Below are positions 16,117 through 23,041 of a stretch of 42,697 nucleotides of DNA, one piece after another. Position 1 is the stretch's first letter. Each line of letters begins with the position of its first letter. The notes under the pieces were generated by a model. The model ran no database searches and had not been told where the DNA came from. It saw only the letters and a program-made list of their open reading frames with translations. The stretch is from an uncultured Eubacteriales bacterium (lineage in GTDB: Bacteria; Bacillota; Clostridia; Oscillospirales; Oscillospiraceae), in contig CASEOA010000075.1 in the NCBI GenBank assembly GCA_949289455.1, forward strand, positions 1 to 42,697. Reading direction: 5' to 3'. The position numbers were made by a program, and so were the translations under genes.

Positions 16117-16153
16117 AAAAATGCCTGGGTACCGAGGTACCCAGGCATTTTTT
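16117..16153. terminator. Bidirectional terminator of the importer operon and coaX
   Basis: AAAAATGCCTGGGTAC pairs with GTACCCAGGCATTTTT over a CGAG loop. A and T runs on either side make it functional on both strands. The coaX stop is a few bases beyond it. Confidence 0.88.
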
Positions 16154-16157
16154 GTGT

Positions 16158-16943
16158 TTACAGCCGCTTGACTTCCTTTTCCCGCTCATAGATAATGCGC
16201 AGGCCGTCCAGCACCAGCTGGGGGTCCACCACGTCGATGAGGTCTGTGTTATCGGCCACCATCCGGGCCAGGCCGCCGGTGGCGATCACCTTCACGTCGG
16301 GTTCTCCCATCTCCGCCTTGGCCTGGCGGATCAGGTACTCCATAGCCCCGATGTAGCCCATCACCGCCCCAGCCTGGATCTGGCCCACGGCGGTGGTGCT
16401 TAAGACAGTGGCTGGCTTTACCAGCTCCACCCGGGGCAGCAGGGCGGTCTTTTGGAACAGGCCGTCAATGGACACCCTCACGCCTGCGGTAATGCAGCCC
16501 CCCAGGTAGACGCCATCCCGGCTCACCGCGTCCAGGGTGGTGGCGGTGCCGAAGTCCAGCACGATAAGGGGCGCGCCGTACTTGGCCATGGCGGCGATGT
16601 CCGCCGCCGCCCGGTCGGGCCCCAGCCGCTCCTCGCTGGCGCAGGGGACATAGGGCAGCCGGGGGTCCAGGCCGTCGTCCAGCACCAGGGGGGTCTTGCC
16701 CACATACTTCTTCATGGCGTTGGACAGGGTGTGCATCACCTGGGGCACCACCGAGCCGATGACCACGTCGTCGATCTGCGCCAGCGCCAGCCCGAACCGC
16801 TGGAAATACTGGCACACCAGCAGCCCCAGCTCGTCGGAGGTGCGGTCGCTGTTGGTCATGGTGCGGAAGCTGCCCTTCAGCTCCGCCCCCTCATAGATAC
16901 CGAACACCATATTGGTGTTGCCCACGTCAATCGCTAACAGCAT
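16158..16943 (-). CDS. coaX: Type III pantothenate kinase
   Basis: This enzyme catalyses the first step of coenzyme A synthesis, ATP-dependent phosphorylation of pantothenate, by the feedback-insensitive type III form. At 261 residues it has the ASKHA nucleotide-binding motif LLAIDVGNTNMVFG (Asp6), the pantothenate-site Asp in RLGPDRAAADI, the DFGTATTLDAV motif with the catalytic-site Asp, and GGCITAGV. It ends close to the terminator shared with the importer operon. It lies 18 bases downstream of the YfcE-like gene on the same strand, so the two are probably cotranscribed. Confidence 0.95.
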   Translation of the reverse strand: MLLAIDVGNTNMVFGIYEGAELKGSFRTMTNSDRTSDELGLLVCQYFQRFGLALAQIDDVVIGSVVPQVMHTLSNAMKKYVGKTPLVLDDGLDPRLPYVPCASEERLGPDRAAADIAAMAKYGAPLIVLDFGTATTLDAVSRDGVYLGGCITAGVRVSIDGLFQKTALLPRVELVKPATVLSTTAVGQIQAGAVMGYIGAMEYLIRQAKAEMGEPDVKVIATGGLARMVADNTDLIDVVDPQLVLDGLRIIYEREKEVKRL

Positions 16944-16961
16944 ACCTCTTCCCTTCCCTTC

Positions 16962-17429
16962 TTACACATGGCTGAGATAACACACCGCGCCGCCCTCTTC
17001 CAGCACGGCCACCCCGTAGCTGGCCTCCCGAAAGGAGCCCACCGAGCCGGGGTTGAGAATCCACAGGCCGTTCTCAAACTGGCACAGGGCCTCGTGGGTG
17101 TGGCCGAAGCACAGCAGCTTGGCGCCCGCCTCCCGGGCGGAGCGCACCGCCAGGGCCGGCGTGGTCTTTACATGGTGGATGTGGCCGTGGGTCATGAGGA
17201 TCTTCACCCCGTCCAGAGTGAACACCCGCTCCTCCGGCAGGTCGGGCCGCCGCCCATCGCAGTTGCCCGGCACATAGGTCAGGGGGATGTGGGGGAATTT
17301 GGCCGCCAACTCCTCGGCGTCCCGCACCAGATCCCCCAGATGGAAGATGCGATCCGGGCTCTCCAGCCGCACCGCGTCCTCCATATTGGCCACGTTGCCG
17401 TGGGAATCAGAAAAAATCAGGATTTTCAT
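16962..17429 (-). CDS. YfcE/MJ0936-type metallophosphoesterase
   Basis: This 155-residue calcineurin-like phosphodiesterase has all metal ligands in place: DSHG (Asp8, His10), HLGDLV, PGNCDG, THGHIHH and the final GHTHEA. Members hydrolyse phosphodiesters in vitro; the natural substrate is unknown. It is often found near rdgB/rph, but here it precedes coaX in a two-gene unit. The ATG is preceded by AGGAAGGTG. Confidence 0.93.
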   Translation of the reverse strand: MKILIFSDSHGNVANMEDAVRLESPDRIFHLGDLVRDAEELAAKFPHIPLTYVPGNCDGRRPDLPEERVFTLDGVKILMTHGHIHHVKTTPALAVRSAREAGAKLLCFGHTHEALCQFENGLWILNPGSVGSFREASYGVAVLEEGGAVCYLSHV

Positions 17430-17501
17430 AGGATCACCTTCCTGTCAGCGGCACATATAATGAGATGAAGGCCACTATATTTTAGAGATGGAGTTGATGG
17501 T

Positions 17502-17759
17502 ATGGACCGGCAAAAGGACAACATGGCCGCCCAGCTGCTGAAAAACAAAGCCCTGCTGGAGCAGGTGGTGCGCTCTGACGACGCCCAGCGGCTCATGGAG
17601 CTGCTCAACCAAAAAGCGGGCAATGGGCTGAAGGAGGCCGCTGACGCCGCCGCCCAGGGGAATCCCGCCGCCCTGCTGGGTATGGTACGCCAGGTGATGG
17701 GCACCCAGGAGGGGGCCAAACTGGTGGAGCGGCTCAATCAAACCGCCCCCAATCCATAG
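17502..17759 (+). CDS. Small helical protein, first of a three-gene set
   Basis: I do not recognise this protein of 85 residues. It is entirely helical in appearance, charged and leucine-rich (QLLKNKALLEQVVRSDDAQR), has no membrane segment, and carries an alanine-rich centre. The start is supported by GGAG 10-12 bases upstream. It is the first of three closely packed small genes ending in a protein with a hydrophobic tail. A TATAAT-like box at 17456-17461 lies upstream without a matching -35. The set may act at the membrane, but no function is assigned. Confidence 0.75.
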   Translation: MDRQKDNMAAQLLKNKALLEQVVRSDDAQRLMELLNQKAGNGLKEAADAAAQGNPAALLGMVRQVMGTQEGAKLVERLNQTAPNP

Positions 17760-17789
17760 CGGCAGTCCGAAGGGAAGGAGGGATGGCCC

Positions 17790-18188
17790 GTGGCGCAGCT
17801 GGAGGAACAACTCAACCAGATCCTGGGCGATCCCCAGGCTATGGAGCAGATCATGGCCCTGGCCCAGTCCCTGTCCGGCAAGGGGCAGGAACACGGGGAC
17901 CCTTCCCCGGAGCAGGACTCTCCCCAGCCGGAGGCCGAGAATGCCTCTCCCCTCTCCGCCCTGTCCGGGCTGGACCCCAGGCTGCTCCAGCTGGGGATGG
18001 GGCTTTTATCGGAATACTCCGCCCAGGACGACCGGAAAACCGCCCTGCTGGAGGCCCTGAAGCCCTTTCTCAAACGGGAGCGCCAGGAGAAAATCGACCA
18101 GGCCGTCCGGATCGCCCGGCTGAGCCGGGTGGTCCGGGCCGCCTTCCGGCTGCTGGGCGGAACGGGAGAGGAGGAGGCCCATGTATAA
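17790..18188 (+). CDS. Uncharacterised helical protein, second of the set
   Basis: This 132-residue protein was not assigned to a named family. Residues 1-30 are helical (EQLNQILGDPQAMEQIMALA) and residues 31-55 are a flexible Pro/Glu/Ser-rich linker. Residues 60-115 form a second helical block ending in a basic stretch (KPFLKRERQEKIDQAVRI). The opening motif ILGDPQAMEQIM resembles the GNPAALLGMVRQVM segment of the preceding gene, so the two may be related. The GTG start at 17790 follows AAGGAGGG by 8 bases. The end overlaps the next gene by 8 bases, which implies translational coupling. Confidence 0.8.
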   Translation: MAQLEEQLNQILGDPQAMEQIMALAQSLSGKGQEHGDPSPEQDSPQPEAENASPLSALSGLDPRLLQLGMGLLSEYSAQDDRKTALLEALKPFLKRERQEKIDQAVRIARLSRVVRAAFRLLGGTGEEEAHV

Positions 18189-18450
18189 CCGCTACATCCC
18201 CAACGGGACCTCCTTTACCCGGATTCCGGAGGAGGACGCCCCTCCGCCCCGGGAAGAGAAGCGCCCCCCGGAGGCGGGGGGCAGGCCGAAAACCGGGACA
18301 GTGGCCCAGCTGCTGAAAACCCTGAAGCTGGACCAGCTGGACAGCGGGGACGTGCTGCTGCTGCTCATCCTGCTCTTTCTCTTTCTGGAGGGGGATGATA
18401 TGGAACTGGTGATCACCCTTGCGCTGATTCTGCTGTTGGGTCTGAAGTAG
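18181..18450 (+). CDS. Small protein with hydrophobic C-terminal tail, third of the set
   Basis: This 89-residue protein begins MYNRYIPNGTSFTRIPEED and has a proline-rich central linker. It ends in two hydrophobic stretches, SGDVLLLLILLFLFLE and ELVITLALILLLGL, separated by the acidic GDD. It looks like a small tail-anchored membrane protein. I recall similar short proline-rich clostridial proteins with a DxGDxLLLLLLL block, but no function for them. It overlaps the preceding gene by 8 bases. Its last 38 bases overlap the 3' end of the convergent gene at 18413, and no terminator separates them. Confidence 0.78.
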   Translation: MYNRYIPNGTSFTRIPEEDAPPPREEKRPPEAGGRPKTGTVAQLLKTLKLDQLDSGDVLLLLILLFLFLEGDDMELVITLALILLLGLK

Positions 18451-19210
18451 CGGGGGTATGGAGCACCGTGCCGTCGGGCAGCACAAAACTGGCGTCCTGG
18501 GGCACCGGCCGCTCCACGGTGTAGGCGGACATACGGTAGACCAGCTGGTTGTCCAGCCGGGTTTCCGCTCCGGCCAGCAGGCCGTCGTCCACCGACACCC
18601 AGAACCGCTGCTCATAGCCCAGGCTGTCGGGGACCAGCTCCACAAAAATGCAGGCCGTCCCCTCCTTGTTTTCGTAGCCCGCGGAGGCAATGACCTCCAC
18701 GTCCAGGTCCAGCAGATCCTCATAGGTGGGAATGCGCTGGCCCTCCAGGTCGGCGGACCAGTCCTGTGCGGGGCCGGTGATCACCCGGCTGCTCCCCTCA
18801 TACCACAGCCAGAACCCCTCCTCCCCCACAATGGAGTGGCGGACGGTGCCGCCGGGGAGGGTGGCGGCGGTGTGGGTCCAGCCCCCGTCCACCCAGACCT
18901 CCGCCCGGGTGACGCCGCTTTCCCCTTCTCCCCAAAAATCCTCAATGGTCACCGTCCGGCCGTAGCTGTCCGGCCGGGTCAGGGTGCGCTCGATAACGTT
19001 CTGCACTGTCTGCGGGGTAATCTCCACCCGCAGAAAGCCGTCCGACAGCCCGGGGCTCTGGCTCTGGCTGGGGGCGGGGGTGGGCAGTTGGATGCGGGCG
19101 GTATCCGGGGCAAACAGGCCCAGCCCAAAGCTGGACAGCATGGCCACGGTGATGACAATGCCGATGAGCACCACCAGAATATTGCGATTACGCCGTTCTA
19201 TGGCACTCAC
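18413..19210 (-). CDS. Membrane-anchored exported protein of unknown function
   Basis: This 265-residue protein has one N-terminal transmembrane anchor (about 10-33), a Pro/Ser/Gln-rich linker (about 40-55) and a large extracellular domain rich in beta-type sequence with many Trp and Tyr (EGFWLWYEGSSRVI, YEQRFWVSVDDG). The domain layout resembles LolA/MucB-like lipoprotein-carrier folds, but this is only an impression. The start is unusual. GGGAGG directly abuts the GTG at 19210, too close for normal initiation, while an in-frame ATA lies 7 bases beyond it. It follows the TagO-like gene on the same strand after 31 bases. Confidence 0.75.
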   Translation of the reverse strand: MSAIERRNRNILVVLIGIVITVAMLSSFGLGLFAPDTARIQLPTPAPSQSQSPGLSDGFLRVEITPQTVQNVIERTLTRPDSYGRTVTIEDFWGEGESGVTRAEVWVDGGWTHTAATLPGGTVRHSIVGEEGFWLWYEGSSRVITGPAQDWSADLEGQRIPTYEDLLDLDVEVIASAGYENKEGTACIFVELVPDSLGYEQRFWVSVDDGLLAGAETRLDNQLVYRMSAYTVERPVPQDASFVLPDGTVLHTPATSDPTAESAQG

Positions 19211-19241
19211 CTCCCGGGACTGTGGGCCTGTGGGTTATGTC

Positions 19242-20333
19242 TCATTCTTCTTTGTCCTGGTGAGACTCCTGCTGTTCCCGTTCTTTACGGTTGTTGCTCA
19301 TAAAAATGCGCCCGGCGATGGCCCCAGCGAAGCACAGGGCCATCATCAGCAGCATGGCCTTCACCGGCCCGCTGGTGGTGAGCACCACGGCGGACAGGCC
19401 CAGGATACCGCTGATGATATAGAGCACCGCCACCGCCTGCTTCTGGTTAAACCCCATGTCGATGAGTCGGTGGTGCACATGGCTGCGGTCGGCGTGCATG
19501 GGGCTCTGCCCGTGGGCGATGCGGCGGATGAAGGCAAAGCAGGTATCAAAGATAGGCAGGCCCAGCATGAGGAAGGGCACCGCGAAGGAGATGATGGTGT
19601 AGAACTTGAACAGGCCCTGTACCGACACCACCGCCAGGATGAAGCCCAGGAAGGTGGAGCCGGTGTCCCCCATAAAGATTTTGGCGGGGTTCAGGTTGTA
19701 GGGCAAAAAGCCGATACACCCGCCGGCCAGGGCGGCCATGAGGATGGCGATCTCCCCCTCGCTGACCACCAGGGCAATGACCAGCAGGGTCATGGAGCTG
19801 ATGGTGGACACGCCGCAGGCCAGGCCGTCCAGCCCATCAATGAGGTTGACGGCGTTGGTGATGGCCACGATCCACAGCACGGTCACCGGGATGGACAGCC
19901 AGCCCAGATCCCAGTACAGGTCGGAAGAAAAGACGTTGGGGTTGGACAGGGTGTCGATGACGTTGCCCGACAGCACCGCCACCAGGGCGGCGCAGATCTG
20001 GATCACAAATTTCAGCTTGGCGCCCAGGGCATAGATGTCGTCCACAATACCCAGCACCGTGATGATGGTGGCTCCCAGCAGCATTCCACGCATGGGCTGG
20101 GTCAGGTCCAGAAAAATAAGCACGCTGAGCAGAAAGCCCAGGTAGATGGCAAGCCCCCCCATGCGGGGAATGGGGTGATCGTGCATGCGGCGGTTGTCCT
20201 TGGGCACATCCACCGCGCCCATCTTGAAGGCCAGGCTCTTGACCACAGGCGTGGCCACCAGCGCCACCAGGAAGGCCACCACCAGGGCGGCCACCACCAC
20301 GCCCATCAGGGGCAGCTCGGATATGATTGGCAT
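19242..20333 (-). CDS. tagO: Undecaprenyl-phosphate GlcNAc-1-phosphate transferase (TagO/WecA-like)
   Basis: This polytopic membrane enzyme transfers a sugar-1-phosphate, usually GlcNAc, to undecaprenyl phosphate, the first step of teichoic acid or other wall-glycan synthesis. At 363 residues it has about eleven hydrophobic helices and the family signatures: an Asp-rich GIVDDIYAL loop, AVNLIDGLDGLACG, FMGDTGSTFLG and the HVHHRLIDMG loop. The sequence is closer to WecA/TagO than to MraY. The charged C-terminal tail is cytoplasmic. AAAGGAG supports the ATG. It lies 21 bases downstream of trpS on the same strand, so the two may be cotranscribed. The exact sugar is not proven. Confidence 0.9.
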   Translation of the reverse strand: MPIISELPLMGVVVAALVVAFLVALVATPVVKSLAFKMGAVDVPKDNRRMHDHPIPRMGGLAIYLGFLLSVLIFLDLTQPMRGMLLGATIITVLGIVDDIYALGAKLKFVIQICAALVAVLSGNVIDTLSNPNVFSSDLYWDLGWLSIPVTVLWIVAITNAVNLIDGLDGLACGVSTISSMTLLVIALVVSEGEIAILMAALAGGCIGFLPYNLNPAKIFMGDTGSTFLGFILAVVSVQGLFKFYTIISFAVPFLMLGLPIFDTCFAFIRRIAHGQSPMHADRSHVHHRLIDMGFNQKQAVAVLYIISGILGLSAVVLTTSGPVKAMLLMMALCFAGAIAGRIFMSNNRKEREQQESHQDKEE

Positions 20334-20354
20334 AAGAATGATACTCCTTTTGGA

Positions 20355-21356
20355 TCAGCGGGGCAGAAAGCCCACCTTTTTGTACACCTTGCGCAGGGTC
20401 TTTTCCGCCACATAGGCAGCCCGCTCCGCGCCGGTGCGGTAGACCCCCTCCAGGTAGGCCTTGTCGGCCAGCAGACGCTGGGTCTCCTCCCGGATGGGCC
20501 GCAGCAGCTCCACCACGGCCTCCCCCACCACCGGCTTGAAGGCTCCGTAGCCCTTGCCCTCAAACTGAGCCTCAATGGCCTCGTAGCTCTCCCCGGTGAC
20601 GGCGGAATAGATGTTCATCAGGTTGGACACCCCGGGCTTGGCCTCCCGGTCAAACCGGACGCAGCGCTCAGTGTCGCTGTCGGTGACTGCCCGCTTGAAC
20701 TTGCGCATGATGTCCTCCGGCTTCTCCATCAAAAAGACGCAGCCCTCGGGAATGGACTTGCTCATCTTGGTGTCCGGCTGGTTCAGACTCATGACCCGGG
20801 CTCCCGCCTTGGGGATGTAGGGCTGGGGCACCTTGAACACGTCGCCATGGAGATGGTTGAACCGGTTGGCCACATCCCGGCAGATCTCCACATGCTGCTT
20901 CTGGTCCTCCCCCACCGGCACGAAGTCGGGCTGGTAGAGCAGGATGTCGGCGGCCATAAGGCAGGGATAGGTGAACAGGCCGGCGTTGATGTTGTCGGCG
21001 TGCTTGGCGGCCTTGTCCTTGAACTGGGTCATGCGGGAGAGCTCCCCGAACATGGTGTGGCAGGACAGCACCCAGCCCAGCTCGGCGTGCTGGTGGACGT
21101 GGGACTGGACAAAGATGGTGTTCTTCTCCGGGTCCAGACCGCAGGCGATGTAGGTTGCAATCTGGGTCAGGGTACGGCGGCGCAGCTCCGCCGGCTCCTG
21201 CCGCACAGTGATGGTGTGCAGGTCGGCCATGAACCAGTAGCAGTCAAATTGATCGGACAACTCCGCCCAGTTCTTGATGGCCCCCAGATAGTTGCCCAAA
21301 TGAAGGTCGCCGCTGGGCTGGATGCCGGACAAAAGGACTTTTTTCTCGTTTTCCAT
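20355..21356 (-). CDS. trpS: Tryptophanyl-tRNA synthetase
   Basis: This class I synthetase charges tRNA-Trp. It has the HIGH-like motif GDLHLGNYLGA (His19-Asn22), the catalytic-core segment YPCLMAADILLY, and KMSKS near residue 193-198. At 333 residues from the ATG at 21356 it is normal. GAGGTG lies 9 bases before that ATG, and a longer reading frame upstream would start inside the leader. The promoter is divergent from gltX. No T-box leader is present, which is unusual for a Firmicute trpS gene but not rare. Confidence 0.96.
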   Translation of the reverse strand: MENEKKVLLSGIQPSGDLHLGNYLGAIKNWAELSDQFDCYWFMADLHTITVRQEPAELRRRTLTQIATYIACGLDPEKNTIFVQSHVHQHAELGWVLSCHTMFGELSRMTQFKDKAAKHADNINAGLFTYPCLMAADILLYQPDFVPVGEDQKQHVEICRDVANRFNHLHGDVFKVPQPYIPKAGARVMSLNQPDTKMSKSIPEGCVFLMEKPEDIMRKFKRAVTDSDTERCVRFDREAKPGVSNLMNIYSAVTGESYEAIEAQFEGKGYGAFKPVVGEAVVELLRPIREETQRLLADKAYLEGVYRTGAERAAYVAEKTLRKVYKKVGFLPR

Positions 21357-21418
21357 GATAAAATACACCTCATAGGAGTGATTTCTTGCGGAAAGGGCCC
21401 AAGGCCCCATGTTTTATT

Positions 21419-21469
21419 ATCATATCATATCTAATTGCCCTTGACAATCCTTAGAAGAAAAAATAGAAT
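21419..21469. promoter_or_regulatory. Divergent trpS/gltX promoters sharing one -35 region
   Basis: For gltX (plus) TTGACA at 21441-21446 and TAGAAT at 21464-21469 have a 17-base spacer. For trpS (minus) TTGTCA at 21447-21442 and TATGAT at 21424-21419 also have a 17-base spacer. The two -35 boxes are the same heptamer TTGACAA read on opposite strands, so two polymerases could not occupy both promoters at once. Confidence 0.75.
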
Positions 21470-21502
21470 AGAATGATAAATTTGAAAAAGGAGTCTGTTC
21501 CT

Positions 21503-22987
21503 ATGGATATGAACTGGTTTGATGAGATGGAGGCCCGCATCCCCCACGACGGGGTGCGCACCCGCTTCGCTCCCTCCCCCACCGGCTATATGCATGTGGG
21601 CAACCTGCGCACCGCCCTGTATACCTGGCTCATTGCCCGCCATGCCGGCGGCAAGTTTATCCTGCGCATTGAGGACACCGACCAGGAGCGGCTGGTGGAA
21701 GGGGCCACCGAGGTGATTTACAACACCCTGCGCAAGTGCGGGCTGACCTGGGACGAGGGCCCCGACCTGGGGGGCCCGGTGGGACCCTACATCCAGACCC
21801 AGCGCCGGGATCTCTATGGCAAGTACGCCCACCGGCTGGTGGAACTGGGACAGGCCTACTACTGCTTCTGCGAAAAGACCGAATCCGAGGAGGACTCCGG
21901 CCAGTTTGACCGGGCCGCCGACCCCTGCCGGGGCCTGGACCCCCAGGCCGCCAAGGCCCGGGTGGAGGCAGGGGAGCCCTACGTCATCCGGCAGAAAATC
22001 CCCAACCAGGGCTCCACTACCTTCTCCGACGTGGTGTTCGGGGACATCACCGTAGAGAACGCCACCCTGGACGACCAGGTGCTCATCAAGCGGGACGGCC
22101 TGCCCACCTACAACTTCGCCAACGTCATCGACGACCACCTGATGGGCATCACCCACGTGGTCCGTGGTTCCGAGTACCTGTCCTCCGCCCCCAAGTACAA
22201 CCTGCTCTACCAGGGCTTCGGCTGGGAGGTGCCCACCTATATCCACTGCTCCCCTGTCATGCGGGACCAGCACAACAAGATGAGCAAGCGCAAGGGCGAC
22301 CCCTCCTACGAGGATTTGATCGCCATGGGCTACCTGTCCGAGGCGGTGGTGAATTACGTCACCCTGTTGGGCTGGTCTCCCCGGGGCGAGTACGCCGAGC
22401 GGGAGTTCTTCACCCTGGCCGAGCTGGCGGAGGTCTTTGACATCGGGGGCATCTCCAAGTCCCCCGCCATCTTCGACATCGAAAAGCTGAAATATTTTAA
22501 CGCCAACTACCTGCGCGCCCTCTCCCCCGAAGCCTTCTACGCCGGGGCGGAGCCCTATCTGAAAGAGGCGGTGAAAACCCCCGGTATCGACCGGAAGCTC
22601 ATCGCCCCCCTGGTGCAGCCCCGGTGCGACACCTGGCTGGACATCGCCCCCCAGGTGGACTTCTTCGACGCTCTGCCGGAATACTCCAACGAGCTGTACT
22701 GCCACAAGAAGATGAAAACCAACGAGGAAAACTCCCTGGAGGCCCTGGAGCAGGTGCTGCCGGTGCTGGAGGGCCTCACCGACTGGACCTATGACGCCAT
22801 CCACGACGCCCTCATCGGCCTGGCCCAGCGGCTGGAGCTGAAAAACGGCCGCATCATGTGGCCGGTGCGCACCGCCCTGTCCGGCAAGGCGGTGACCCCC
22901 GGCGGCGCGGTGGAGCTGTGCCACATCCTGGGCAAGGAGGAATCCCTCCGCCGCATCAAGCTGGGCATGGCCCAGCTGGCAAAATAA
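21503..22987 (+). CDS. gltX: Glutamyl-tRNA synthetase
   Basis: This class I synthetase charges tRNA-Glu, and tRNA-Gln as well in species lacking GlnRS. It has the HIGH-like motif APSPTGYMHVGNLRTALYTW (His31) and KMSKRKGD (Lys259-Arg263). At 494 residues it has typical length. The ATG at 21503 is chosen for AAAGGAG 9 bases upstream; the in-frame ATG at 21473 lies only 4 bases after the -10 box and would precede the transcript start. Whether it is discriminating is not decidable by eye. It is transcribed divergently from trpS. Confidence 0.96.
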   Translation: MDMNWFDEMEARIPHDGVRTRFAPSPTGYMHVGNLRTALYTWLIARHAGGKFILRIEDTDQERLVEGATEVIYNTLRKCGLTWDEGPDLGGPVGPYIQTQRRDLYGKYAHRLVELGQAYYCFCEKTESEEDSGQFDRAADPCRGLDPQAAKARVEAGEPYVIRQKIPNQGSTTFSDVVFGDITVENATLDDQVLIKRDGLPTYNFANVIDDHLMGITHVVRGSEYLSSAPKYNLLYQGFGWEVPTYIHCSPVMRDQHNKMSKRKGDPSYEDLIAMGYLSEAVVNYVTLLGWSPRGEYAEREFFTLAELAEVFDIGGISKSPAIFDIEKLKYFNANYLRALSPEAFYAGAEPYLKEAVKTPGIDRKLIAPLVQPRCDTWLDIAPQVDFFDALPEYSNELYCHKKMKTNEENSLEALEQVLPVLEGLTDWTYDAIHDALIGLAQRLELKNGRIMWPVRTALSGKAVTPGGAVELCHILGKEESLRRIKLGMAQLAK

Positions 22988-22997
22988 GAAAGTCATA

Positions 22998-23039
22998 TCA
23001 GCCCCTCTTTTACGCAACCTAGGGTAAAAGGGGGGCTTT
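22998..23039 (+). terminator. Terminator of gltX that also carries the ypeB ribosome site
   Basis: AGCCCC-TC-TTTTAC pairs with GTAAAA-GG-GGGGCT, followed by TTTTT. The ypeB ATG is at 23042, right after the T run. The only ribosome-site-like sequence for ypeB is the G-rich right arm of this hairpin. Confidence 0.75.
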
Positions 23040-23041
23040 TT

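Noticed and set aside
17430-17501. Sporulation promoter for the three small genes
   Set aside because: CATATAAT at 17454-17461 resembles a sigma-E or sigma-G -10 box, but no matching -35 element stands at the right distance, so it is not called.
21357-21418. T-box leader in front of trpS
   Set aside because: The leader is about 55 bases, too short, with no T-box sequence or specifier structure.
21473-21502. In-frame ATG 30 bases upstream of the chosen gltX start
   Set aside because: It is only 4 bases after the -10 box, before the expected transcript start, and the real ribosome site lies downstream of it.
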